Under the pieces are notes generated by a model. The model saw nothing but the letters and a program-made list of their open reading frames with translations, made no database searches and was not told the DNA's origin. Position numbers and translations under genes: made by a program. From an uncultured Arenicella sp. (GTDB lineage: Bacteria; Pseudomonadota; Gammaproteobacteria; Arenicellales; Arenicellaceae): DNA of 64,000 bases. The DNA lies in contig CALJWL010000016.1 in NCBI GenBank assembly GCA_937974565.1, forward strand, positions 1 to 64,000, read 5' to 3'. This document shows, piece after piece, positions 35,894-43,949 of the stretch (the first letter of the stretch is position 1; each line of letters opens with the position of its first letter).

Positions 35894-36652
35894 TTAACGG
35901 CTTTGCCCAAACCAAGCTTTTAACAAGTAGGCTTCAGCGATAAGCCGTTGCCATGTGTATTTAAAGCCCTTGCGGCCATCAAAAATAAGGCCACGAACCA
36001 ACAGCGTATACGGCACCACCAGAAGCGGCCCTAAATAAAGGCGTCTGGCTTTGTCGTTTACGCTGAGCGTTCTAAACGAGGTTTTCCTCAACTTGCGTGC
36101 TTCTTGCTCAGCGTATTTTTTCTGCGAGCTGTGCCACCTTGTCGAACTCTTGCGATCATCGTGATAGATGCAATGGGTTAGTTTTAATACTTGGCCTTTA
36201 ATTTTAACTCGTTGAGTGTGTCCGTCTTGCTCATATTGCCCCTGCCCATGTTTGAATAAGGTCACAACCGGCGGGTACAGTGAGCCACGCAGTGGTTTAC
36301 CGTCGATTTTGTAAACAAACGAAGCTTCAAATCCACCTACATCGTTATCAGGGTTAAGTGTTCTCAATTCGTTGATCAGTTCATGGCTTAAACAATAGTC
36401 TGCATCTAAAGCCAGTATCCATTTCGTTTCTATCTGTAGGTTAATCGCGGCGTTCCACTGTTGTGCGTGGGTGTCAAAAGGGCGTGTTTGAAAGTCTACG
36501 TTTGCATACCCTTGGCAGATACGCTGAGTTGAGTCATCACTGAGGCTGTCAAGTACCACGATTCGTTTGGCCCAACTAAGCGCGTCGAGTGTGCGCCCAA
36601 TATTAGGCGCCTCATTGTAGGTGAGTATGACGGGGGTGATTTGGTTTAACAC
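35894..36652 (-). CDS. Glycosyltransferase family 2 (LPS core type)
   Basis: A 252-residue GT-A transferase similar to WaaE/LgtF-like beta-1,4-glucosyltransferases. TYNEAPNIGRTLDAL at the N-terminus, and the metal-binding DAD in WILALDADYCLS; a C-terminal membrane-associated segment (LYLGPLLVVPYTLLVRGLIF) is present. Convergent with sppA, 24 bp apart. It separates sppA from maf, which are neighbours in Pseudomonas. Confidence 0.85.
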   Translation of the reverse strand: MLNQITPVILTYNEAPNIGRTLDALSWAKRIVVLDSLSDDSTQRICQGYANVDFQTRPFDTHAQQWNAAINLQIETKWILALDADYCLSHELINELRTLNPDNDVGGFEASFVYKIDGKPLRGSLYPPVVTLFKHGQGQYEQDGHTQRVKIKGQVLKLTHCIYHDDRKSSTRWHSSQKKYAEQEARKLRKTSFRTLSVNDKARRLYLGPLLVVPYTLLVRGLIFDGRKGFKYTWQRLIAEAYLLKAWFGQSR

Positions 36653-36785
36653 TTAAAGAACCTCTGATTAATTATATACCCTCACTTTAAGAATGATAAC
36701 AACGTAAGTGGAGACTTCAGACCATGCCCTACGTGCTGGCCAAGTGATGACGTTTTTTCGGGTGTTAAAAGGAGTATTAATGGGG

Positions 36786-37373
36786 CTATGAGAACAGATC
36801 AAAACCTTCTTTGTTCAGCATTGAAACAAGTTTTATCAAGGGTAAACCAATGAGCGCATTAGGGTCCTCGCCATCAAATCGTTCAAACAACGCCACGCCC
36901 AGACCCTCTGACTTTACGCTGCCAGCACAGTTGTACGGCTTTTCTTTTATCAGATAACGTTCAATAACATCTTCACTGAGTACTCTAAAGTGAACTCGAA
37001 ATGACACAACTTCGGATTGAACGTGGCCGGTTTGCGAGTTCACTAGCGCCAGACCGGTAAACAACTCGATCTTCTTGCCAGAAGCTTCGCGCAACTGTTC
37101 AACCGCGCGTTCGTGAGTGTGGGGTTTGCCTACGATTTTGTCACCATGCATGGCGACTTGATCAGAACCAATAATCAGCGAATTTGGGTAACTTTTAGCC
37201 ACTTCATTGGCTTTTTCAACAGCAAGGCGCTCGACCAACTCAATGGGGTTTTCATTGGCCAGCGGTGTCTCATCAATATCTGGGCTGCATGTTTCGAAGG
37301 GCAGCATTAAGCTTGATAATACCTCTTTTCTAAATGCAGAGGATGAGCCTAATACCAGTGTAAGATCAGTCAT
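36786..37373 (-). CDS. Maf-like nucleoside triphosphate pyrophosphatase (YceF type)
   Basis: House-cleaning NTP pyrophosphatase, YceF subfamily acting on m7GTP in E. coli. GSSSAFRKEVLSSLMLPFE is the phosphate loop, followed by SPDIDETP and IIGSDQVA; 195 residues from the ATG at 37373, chosen because upstream codons carry no family sequence. In Pseudomonas and E. coli maf precedes yceD/rpmF; here none of those follow and the gene is on the opposite strand from sppA. Confidence 0.9.
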   Translation of the reverse strand: MTDLTLVLGSSSAFRKEVLSSLMLPFETCSPDIDETPLANENPIELVERLAVEKANEVAKSYPNSLIIGSDQVAMHGDKIVGKPHTHERAVEQLREASGKKIELFTGLALVNSQTGHVQSEVVSFRVHFRVLSEDVIERYLIKEKPYNCAGSVKSEGLGVALFERFDGEDPNALIGLPLIKLVSMLNKEGFDLFS

Positions 37374-37517
37374 AGCTAAAGCAAAGTAAGGTGTGTGTTT
37401 CTGATACTTTGGATTATGCGACAATAATGAGAAATGTGCATTGATGATACGTTAACGATTTTTGTATTATAAATATGATGTATTTTACGTGTTTCCACAT
37501 TCAATCACGGTGCGTCT

Positions 37518-38465
37518 ATGAGTGACTCTAAAATAAAGCTTGCGATTGTCGGTGTTGGTAAAATCGTTCGAGATCAACATTTACCATCGATTGAGAAATC
37601 AAACGCCTATGATTTGGTTGCAACGGCCAGCCGTAATGCAATGATAGAGGGAGTGAATGCTTATAAAGACATCGAAAGCATGTTAATCGCACAACCTGAG
37701 ATTGAGGCGGTTGCGCTGTGTATGCCGCCACAATACCGTTACTCGGTGGCGAAGTTTGCGCTTGAGCAAGGCCTTGATGTGTTGTTGGAAAAACCACCTG
37801 GTGCCACGGTGTGTGAAGTTGAACAACTGGCAGAGTTGGCTAAACAACATAATGCTCGACTGTACACGACTTGGCATTCACGGCACGCCGCTGCGGTTGA
37901 GTCTGCCAAGCTTTTTCTGGCGACTGATGGCGTGAAGATCAACGGTGCTGAAATTCGTTGGAATGAAAATGTGAGGAAGTGGCACCCAAATCAAAATTGG
38001 ATTTGGAAAGCCGGTGGTCTTGGGGTGTTTGACCCAGGCATCAATGGATTGTCGATACTCACTCACGTCATTCCTGAATCTTTTCACGTTGAGAGCGCCC
38101 ATTTATACTTTCCTGAAAATAAAGCCGCCCCCATTGCCGCAGAAATTGGATTCAGAACGGTCACCGGTGAGGCGGTGAATGGTGTCTTTGATTGGCGCAT
38201 CAAAGGTGATGAGCAATGGGATATTGAGATACACACAAATCAAGGTGTTTTAGGGTTGACCAATGGTGGCAGTAAGCTATGGCTGGATCGTGAACTGATC
38301 GAAGAACCTCAGCACTCTGAGCATGGTGAGTATGAAACGATCTACGCGAATTTTGCAGAGGTGGTAAATAACCACGTTAACCACATTGATCTGCGACCAC
38401 TAAAACTGGTGGCCGATGCATTTTTGTTGGCTAATCGAACCACCGTTGAAGCATTTGAAGATTAG
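37518..38465 (+). CDS. Gfo/Idh/MocA oxidoreductase, D-galactose/L-arabinose 1-dehydrogenase-like
   Basis: A 315-residue NAD(P)-dependent sugar dehydrogenase. Rossmann motif GVGKIVRDQHLP at the N-terminus and the family's EKPPGAT, whose lysine is catalytic, plus GVFDPGINGLSIL. The EKPPG and HSRHAAAV stretches fit the D-galactose/L-arabinose 1-dehydrogenase branch of non-phosphorylative sugar oxidation. No lactonase or dehydratase lies nearby, so the substrate is a guess. Confidence 0.82.
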   Translation: MSDSKIKLAIVGVGKIVRDQHLPSIEKSNAYDLVATASRNAMIEGVNAYKDIESMLIAQPEIEAVALCMPPQYRYSVAKFALEQGLDVLLEKPPGATVCEVEQLAELAKQHNARLYTTWHSRHAAAVESAKLFLATDGVKINGAEIRWNENVRKWHPNQNWIWKAGGLGVFDPGINGLSILTHVIPESFHVESAHLYFPENKAAPIAAEIGFRTVTGEAVNGVFDWRIKGDEQWDIEIHTNQGVLGLTNGGSKLWLDRELIEEPQHSEHGEYETIYANFAEVVNNHVNHIDLRPLKLVADAFLLANRTTVEAFED

Positions 38466-38588
38466 GTTTTTTGCAGCCATTCGAGTGAGAGAAACGGTCA
38501 ATCTACTTAAGAAAATCAATCAAACAACTAACCGATTTTGAGGTACTTTCTATCAAGTCGGACTGCAAATTTAGGCCAGTTCTAGGCT

Positions 38589-38632
38589 GGGTTGGTTGAT
38601 GGTTGACTGGTTGATTGGTGGTTTAATAGGTT
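38589..38632. repeat. Low-complexity GGTTGR-like tract
   Basis: Irregular repeats of GGTTGA/GGTTGG (five to six copies) between the dehydrogenase and the beta-propeller gene. No function evident. Confidence 0.5.
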
Positions 38633-38691
38633 AAGGAATGCTCAAAACCGTCGTTCATGAAAATAAAAAACATGCAACGATAAAAATTGTC

Positions 38692-38715
38692 TTGACATCT
38701 TAAGTACATTGTCAA
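38692..38715. promoter_or_regulatory. Dyad operator-like site before the beta-propeller gene
   Basis: Inverted arms TTGACA (38692-38697) and TGTCAA (38710-38715) with a 12-base spacer containing CTTAAG, ending 20 bp before the start codon. The left arm is also a perfect sigma-70 -35 hexamer. Resembles TetR-like operators; no such regulator is nearby. Confidence 0.4.
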
Positions 38716-38735
38716 CCTCGAAACAGGAAAAAACC

Positions 38736-39611
38736 ATGAAACGTCTCTGTATTTCAACCGTTTTGCTATTCTTCATTCTGACTATGAGTGGTCAAGGTTA
38801 TAGTCGAGATGAAATGCCGGTCTTAGAAGGGCCTTATATGGGGCAAAAGTTACCCGGCTCAACTCCCGAACTATTTGCGCCTGGTGTTGTTTCCACGGAG
38901 GATTGGGAAGTCGGTGGCGCTTTTACACCGGATCTTAATGAATTTTATTTCATTAGAAAGAATAAAGAAAATGGAAAGCAAGAGATAGCGGTATTTCAAA
39001 ATAAAAATAATTTGTGGCACGAATCCGTTTTCTCACCCAGAGTAGGCTCACCACTTTTTTCACCAGACGGCAATACGATGCTCTTGGCGAAGCGCTACAG
39101 AGAACGTACTAAAGCGGGCTGGTCTGAATTAAAGAGCCTAGAATCGCCCTTTGATAGCCTGCCCATAATGCGACTGTCTGTTTCTTCTAAAGGAACTTAT
39201 TTTTTTGATGAATTTAAACGAGATTTTACCGGTGCTATTCGATATTCACGGTTAATCGATGGAAAATATGAAGAGCCGAAGCTGCTAGGCAGCGAGATTA
39301 ATCAAGGTAAAAGCTTTCACCCGTTTATTTCGGCAGACGAGAGTTATCTGATATTTGATGGGCATAGAGAGGGAGGGTATGGTGACTCAGATCTCTATAT
39401 CAGTTACCGAAAGCCAGATGGCTCGTGGGGTGAGGCTATTAACTTAGGCGATAAAATAAACACAAAGGGCTGGGAAGCCGTTGCCAGTGTGACCTCCGAC
39501 GGTAAATATCTTTTTTTCAGTAGAAACGAGACCCCTGGAAATCATAAAAATGTAGATATATTTTGGGTAAATACACAATTTATAGAAACACTAAGGCCTA
39601 AGTCAGAATAG
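38736..39611 (+). CDS. Exported beta-propeller (PD40/TolB-like) protein
   Basis: A 291-residue protein with an N-terminal signal peptide (MKRLCISTVLLFFILTMSGQGYS, cleavage near GYS-RD). The rest contains repeated PD40-type units: FTPDLNEFYFIRK, FSPDGNTMLLAKR, ISADESYLIFDG, VTSDGKYLFFSR. These form a beta propeller such as in TolB C-terminal domains. Start chosen at 38736 with CAGGAAA upstream. Function unknown; local composition is more AT-rich than the flanks. Confidence 0.7.
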   Translation: MKRLCISTVLLFFILTMSGQGYSRDEMPVLEGPYMGQKLPGSTPELFAPGVVSTEDWEVGGAFTPDLNEFYFIRKNKENGKQEIAVFQNKNNLWHESVFSPRVGSPLFSPDGNTMLLAKRYRERTKAGWSELKSLESPFDSLPIMRLSVSSKGTYFFDEFKRDFTGAIRYSRLIDGKYEEPKLLGSEINQGKSFHPFISADESYLIFDGHREGGYGDSDLYISYRKPDGSWGEAINLGDKINTKGWEAVASVTSDGKYLFFSRNETPGNHKNVDIFWVNTQFIETLRPKSE

Positions 39612-40004
39612 AGACAAATTCGAAAACCGCCCCTTTCAACTTGGTCACACAGAGTACGCACAAAAAGCAGCGTTAAGCCTTTCGTTTTGCCAATAGCTGG
39701 TTAAGACAGCGTAGAGCCTTTTCGTTGCGTTGATTTGAAGTAGGTGTTTGTCTCTGAGAGATTCAAAACAGACAGTTGATGTTTAAACTATGTCAGTTCA
39801 CATTGAGCTGATTTTAGTATTCAAGTTATGCATGTTGCTGTTGTAACAAGATATCTGATCATCATCGAGTTAATTAAAATCGATGTGGTTTTATTCATTT
39901 TTTACTGAGTAAGCCGTCGTTATTTAAAAAACAATCAAGCAATTATGTCACAAACATAAAGGCTATTTCGTCATAAGAGTAAACAACCGCTCTATGTATG
40001 GCAT
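39612..40004. other. Intergenic region before the ECF41 unit
   Basis: Contains an imperfect direct repeat (GCGTTAAGCCTTTCGTT at 39670 and GCGTAGAGCCTTTTCGTT at 39709) and, at its right end, the predicted ECF41 promoter. No gene seen. Confidence 0.55.
39946..39972 (+). promoter_or_regulatory. Predicted ECF41-type promoter
   Basis: TGTCACA (39946-39952), 16 bases, CGTC (39969-39972), 32 bp before the first gene of the unit that encodes an ECF41 sigma factor. From memory, ECF41 sigma factors recognise TGTCACA in the -35 region and CGTC in the -10 region. The exact match in both boxes and spacing, in front of an ECF41 operon, supports autoregulation. Confidence 0.8.
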
Positions 40005-40385
40005 ATGAAAAAAATTATTGTTGGCTTAGGTCTCTATTACGCTCTTACAGGAATCTATATGTTATTTGTGCCGACTCATTTCTATGCAAACACACCCGGT
40101 GTTTCTTTGATAGGGCCTTATAACTCACATTTTATTACAGATGTGTCGTTTGCGTTTTTTGCCAGCGGCATTGTCTTGCAACTTGGGGTCTTCCAAGCAA
40201 TCAAATCGACGATTATTGCTGGGGCTTTATGGCCGTTTATGCATGCCCTGTTTCATATTACGGTGTGGGCCAATCGTGAGTTCATAATTGATCGTGTTAC
40301 CGTGTTTGATTTTCTGGCGGTCATTATTCCAGGGCTGCTTGTGATGCTATTGGCAATTAAATTTGGTGAGGCACGCAATGTTTAA
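40005..40385 (+). CDS. Small membrane protein in ECF41 unit
   Basis: A 126-residue inner-membrane protein with four hydrophobic helices (YYALTGIYMLFVP; FITDVSFAFFASGIVLQLGVF; IIAGALWPFMHALFHITVW; VFDFLAVIIPGLLVMLLAI). Not recognised. It directly follows the ECF41 promoter and overlaps the next gene by 8 bp, so it is a target and possible effector of the sigma factor. No clear ribosome site. Confidence 0.65.
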   Translation: MKKIIVGLGLYYALTGIYMLFVPTHFYANTPGVSLIGPYNSHFITDVSFAFFASGIVLQLGVFQAIKSTIIAGALWPFMHALFHITVWANREFIIDRVTVFDFLAVIIPGLLVMLLAIKFGEARNV

Positions 40386-40917
40386 ATCACTTCTGCGCAA
40401 GATGATACGCAAATTTGAATTGAGTTACGATTATGATGCCAGTTACATGCACAAAATCAATTCGATTTCTCCTAGTGCAACGATTCGGTTAATGATGTTG
40501 TCTGGCATGACAAATTTTCAAGGGCCTGAAAAATCCATTTGGGGTGGCGCGGCTTTAGCCGCAACCTTGCAAGAGAACTGTGGTTCATGTGCGCAATTAA
40601 TGATCGACCGTTTGCTAGAACAAAATTTGGATTCGGCAGAATTAATTGCCTGCATACATAAAGATTGGCCTAATGCCTTAACCACCGGTCTCGGCTTCCG
40701 TTTTGCTTATGCCACTCTTAATAATGAAGCGTGTTTAACGTCTTTGCGTGCCGAGATACTGGAAAAACATGGCGAAACAGCATTAATAGCGGCCAGCTAC
40801 GCAACCGTTAGCTACCCAGTTTACCCGCTGCTTAAGCGAGCATTAGGGGCTGTGGAAGCGTGCCAAAATTTTGAAATAGGTGAATACAAAAACAGTAAAG
40901 TAAGCGAATATTTATAA
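40378..40917 (+). CDS. AhpD/carboxymuconolactone decarboxylase-like protein
   Basis: A 179-residue protein of the alkylhydroperoxidase AhpD-like/CMD type. The redox motif CGSC (C68, C71) sits in QENCGSCAQLMID, matching AhpD, which reduces peroxidase partners. ECF41 sigma genes are known to be accompanied by CMD-like, oxidoreductase or epimerase genes, and this one is between the membrane protein and the sigma factor, overlapping both (8 bp; TAATG). Confidence 0.78.
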   Translation: MFKSLLRKMIRKFELSYDYDASYMHKINSISPSATIRLMMLSGMTNFQGPEKSIWGGAALAATLQENCGSCAQLMIDRLLEQNLDSAELIACIHKDWPNALTTGLGFRFAYATLNNEACLTSLRAEILEKHGETALIAASYATVSYPVYPLLKRALGAVEACQNFEIGEYKNSKVSEYL

Positions 40918-41786
40918 TGGAAAATTACACCAACAGCTTTGAAAAAGAAAGGCCAGCGCTTGTTGCTATCGCCTACCAAATGTTGGGAGAACGGTCTGCT
41001 GCGCAAGACTTAGTTCAAGATACTTGGGAGGTCTGGAATAAGGCGGACAAAGCCAGTATCGAGTCTCCTTCGGCATGGTTAAGGCGAGTCATTAGTCGCC
41101 TAGCTATAGATGCGTTAAAATCGGCAAGAAAGAAAAGAGAGGTTTACGTTGGACCATGGCTGGCGGAACCGATTTTTGATGATGCGCAAGCTGGGCCAGA
41201 AGCTCACTTTGAGTTAGCGAAGGAATGCGAACTAGCATTAATGTGGGCGATGGAACGCTTAAGCGCGGAAGAACGCAGCGCGTTCATATTGCGAAAGGCA
41301 TTCGACAGCGATTACTCAGAGTTATCCTTCTTATTAGGGAAATCAGAAACGGCCTGTCGTAAAATTGTGAGTCGGGCATCGGCTCGCATTACTGACACTA
41401 AGTTAAAGTTTAATATTACGCCACAAGAGAGCGGCCTCTTACTCCAAAAGTTTTCTCAGGCGTGTGCGTCTATGAATCATGATGAAGTGTTATCTCTTAT
41501 GGCACCTGATGTGGTGTCCGTATCCGATGGAGGTGGCCGTGTTCGTGCCGCACTTAGGCCACTGCTTGGTGCTGATGAAGTTACCAGTGTGCTGCTTTCT
41601 ATTTTGAGCAAGCAACCGTGGGACAATGCGGTAGAGGCCGCTATGGTTAACGGGCAACCAGCAATTGTAATTTCAGGCACCGAGCAACAAAATACAGTGC
41701 TTACTATTTGTGCTGATGAAATGGGGCGTATCGCTTGGATATACATTATGAGAAACCCCGATAAGCTCGACTTCGAACAAATTTAA
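40917..41786 (+). CDS. ECF41 family RNA polymerase sigma factor
   Basis: A 289-residue sigma factor: sigma2 (about 1-75, LVQDTWEVWNKAD, WLRRVISRLAIDALKS), the linker motif YVGPWLAEPI, sigma4 (about 105-165), and a C-terminal SnoaL-like domain with DGGGR (204-208). ECF41 factors have no anti-sigma partner; the C-terminal extension controls activity and DGGGK is its hallmark, R here replacing K. Coupled to the CMD gene. No anti-sigma gene is seen, as expected. Confidence 0.9.
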   Translation: MENYTNSFEKERPALVAIAYQMLGERSAAQDLVQDTWEVWNKADKASIESPSAWLRRVISRLAIDALKSARKKREVYVGPWLAEPIFDDAQAGPEAHFELAKECELALMWAMERLSAEERSAFILRKAFDSDYSELSFLLGKSETACRKIVSRASARITDTKLKFNITPQESGLLLQKFSQACASMNHDEVLSLMAPDVVSVSDGGGRVRAALRPLLGADEVTSVLLSILSKQPWDNAVEAAMVNGQPAIVISGTEQQNTVLTICADEMGRIAWIYIMRNPDKLDFEQI

Positions 41787-42012
41787 TAGAAGCAGAACCG
41801 AGTAAATTTGAACTGGTAGCAGTTGCACAAAGTCAGAATATCGATCAAGGAAGGTAATAGTCATGCTCTGTAGTGGTCTAATTTATAAAAAAGCAGATAG
41901 CGGACAACCATAATGCGGATATAATTAAAACTTTGCGGCGAGGTTTGCCTGGCCAATTGTAGATTTGCACTTGCGGTTTTATAAGCCTGATTAAGCGCAT
42001 AAAATAACAAAC

Positions 42013-42873
42013 ATGATTAAGCCCGAATTAGACCCGCAGTTTCATAAGTATGTCGCTGATGCGCCGCGCTTGACCTATGTAACGGAAGATGACGGTACCT
42101 TGCGTAAAGGGATTATCAACATTCTGGAGGTCATGTTTGGCCGACGTAAGTTGGAAAGAGTTTATCGAGATTTAAAGCGACAAGACCTTGAGCCTTCCCA
42201 GTTCTTCTTAAACGCAATCGAGCTAAGTGGCTTGCAGGTTAAGTATAAGGGGGTTCAGCCGAACCAAATTGACGTAAGTGGCCCTTTGGTTATGTTGGCA
42301 AATCACCCCTTTGGTATCGTTGACGGTCTGTTGTTTTGCGACTTGGCGCTTCGATTACGAGGTGATTTTAGAATTATGATTAATTCGGTTCTGTGTCAAG
42401 ACAAGGAGCTTGCGCCGCACTTTTTACCCGTTGACTTCGAGCAAACAAAGCAGGCGATGAAGACGAACATTCGCTCTAAACAGCTCGCATTAGAATGTCT
42501 TTCAAATGACATTCCAGTGCTTATTTTTCCTTCAGGCATGGTTTCAACGGCGCCGAAAATGGGGTTTGGCAAAGTTAAAGACGGCGAATGGACAACCTTT
42601 GCAGCGAAATTGGTCAGAGAGGCTCAAGCCACTGTTTTGCCGGTATTTTTTCATGGGCGAAACAGTCGAAAGTTCCACGTTATGTCGCACATCGCGGAGC
42701 CATTGCGAATGGGGCTGCTAGTGCATGAAGCCGTCAATAAATTTGGACGCAAGGTGAAGGTTTCCATTGGCGAACCTGTTGGGTGGACATCAGAGCTTGA
42801 GGCATTAACGCGCAAAGAGTTGACTCAAGTGTTATATGATGCAGTGAGTTCGATTGGTTCCCGTCGCGTGTAA
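42013..42873 (+). CDS. PlsC-type acyltransferase
   Basis: A 286-residue member of the lysophospholipid acyltransferase superfamily. NHPFGIVD is the NHx4D catalytic motif, followed by a FPSGMVSTAP segment equal to the FPEGT-like substrate motif. No transmembrane helix is obvious, so it is probably a peripheral membrane enzyme. Acyl acceptor unknown. Convergent with nadC, 10 bp apart. Confidence 0.82.
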   Translation: MIKPELDPQFHKYVADAPRLTYVTEDDGTLRKGIINILEVMFGRRKLERVYRDLKRQDLEPSQFFLNAIELSGLQVKYKGVQPNQIDVSGPLVMLANHPFGIVDGLLFCDLALRLRGDFRIMINSVLCQDKELAPHFLPVDFEQTKQAMKTNIRSKQLALECLSNDIPVLIFPSGMVSTAPKMGFGKVKDGEWTTFAAKLVREAQATVLPVFFHGRNSRKFHVMSHIAEPLRMGLLVHEAVNKFGRKVKVSIGEPVGWTSELEALTRKELTQVLYDAVSSIGSRRV

Positions 42874-42883
42874 AGTGAACTAT

Positions 42884-43744
42884 CTAGTGATAGTCAAACA
42901 ACATAGATAAGTCCAATGCACGCACGTGTTTGGTTATCGACCCCGATGAAATAAAGTCCACCCCGGTTTCTGCAACGGCGGCGATGGTGTCCATATTAAT
43001 GCCGCCTGAGGCTTCCAAATCGGCCTGATCACCGGTTAATTCAACGGCTTCTCGCATGTCTTCCAAACTAAAGTCATCGAGCATTATGCGCTTAGCGCCG
43101 GCATGCAAACCACGCTCTAACTCGTCAAGTGTTTCCACTTCAAGTTCAACTAAGGCTCCCTCAGGCATTGAGGCGATGGCGTCAGTCACAATACGTTCTA
43201 AGCTTTTGCCGCTGCGTAGGTGGTTTTCTTTAATGATGATTCCGTCATACAAACCCATACGGTGATTAACTCCCCCCCCGCATAAAACGGCGTACTTTTG
43301 AGCCTCGCGCATCATTGGCAAGGTTTTTCGGGTATCTAATAAGCGTGCTTTAGTGTGAGAGATTGCGTCTGCATAGAGACGGGTGATCGTGGAGGTGCCG
43401 GACAGCGTTTGCATTATATTAAGAGCCGTGCGTTCGCCAGAAAGAATGGGGTGGGCTAGCCCTTCAAAACGACAGAGTGTTGCTCCGGCTTTGATGATAT
43501 CGCCGTCTTTGATTTTCCATTCGACATCAATCTTAGTTTTATGTCTCTTGCCGACTTGTCGAAAGACCTCGTTGACCCATTCAACACCGCATATCACTCC
43601 ACGCTCACGACTGATGATTTTGCCATCTATCACGCTGTCTCGGGGGGTCAGTCGTGCGGTAACGTCGCCCGAGCCAATATCTTCTCGCAGACAGTTTTTT
43701 ACCAAACGCTTGATGATCTTATTTTTTGGTAAAGGGTGTTCCAT
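42884..43744 (-). CDS. nadC: Nicotinate-nucleotide diphosphorylase (carboxylating)
   Basis: Quinolinate phosphoribosyltransferase, makes nicotinate mononucleotide in de novo NAD synthesis. EDIGSGDVTA, ERTALNIMQTLSGTSTITR, DTRKTLP and GGGVNHRMGLYDGIIIKENH are family motifs; 286 residues against 297 in E. coli NadC. Monocistronic by layout, divergent from clpB. Confidence 0.95.
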   Translation of the reverse strand: MEHPLPKNKIIKRLVKNCLREDIGSGDVTARLTPRDSVIDGKIISRERGVICGVEWVNEVFRQVGKRHKTKIDVEWKIKDGDIIKAGATLCRFEGLAHPILSGERTALNIMQTLSGTSTITRLYADAISHTKARLLDTRKTLPMMREAQKYAVLCGGGVNHRMGLYDGIIIKENHLRSGKSLERIVTDAIASMPEGALVELEVETLDELERGLHAGAKRIMLDDFSLEDMREAVELTGDQADLEASGGINMDTIAAVAETGVDFISSGSITKHVRALDLSMLFDYH

Positions 43745-43949
43745 GGTGAGCCTCTAAGTAGGGTCTTGGTTTAATTTTTCAAAATACCGACTTCAGAGCT
43801 AAAGAATAGCAGAAAGCCACCTCACGCAACAAACGAGCATGACCGGTTGATGGTTTGGTTTGTGAGCTTGGTGAGGTGATTCGTGTACTTGTTTTCCGTT
43901 CAGCCGCACATACATATATCCCAGAGATAATTTTTTTCACAGGTGTGTC

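Noticed and set aside
43888-43913. Possible sigma-32 promoter before clpB
   Set aside because: Only the CTTG of the -35 box fits; the -10 match to CCCCATNT is poor.
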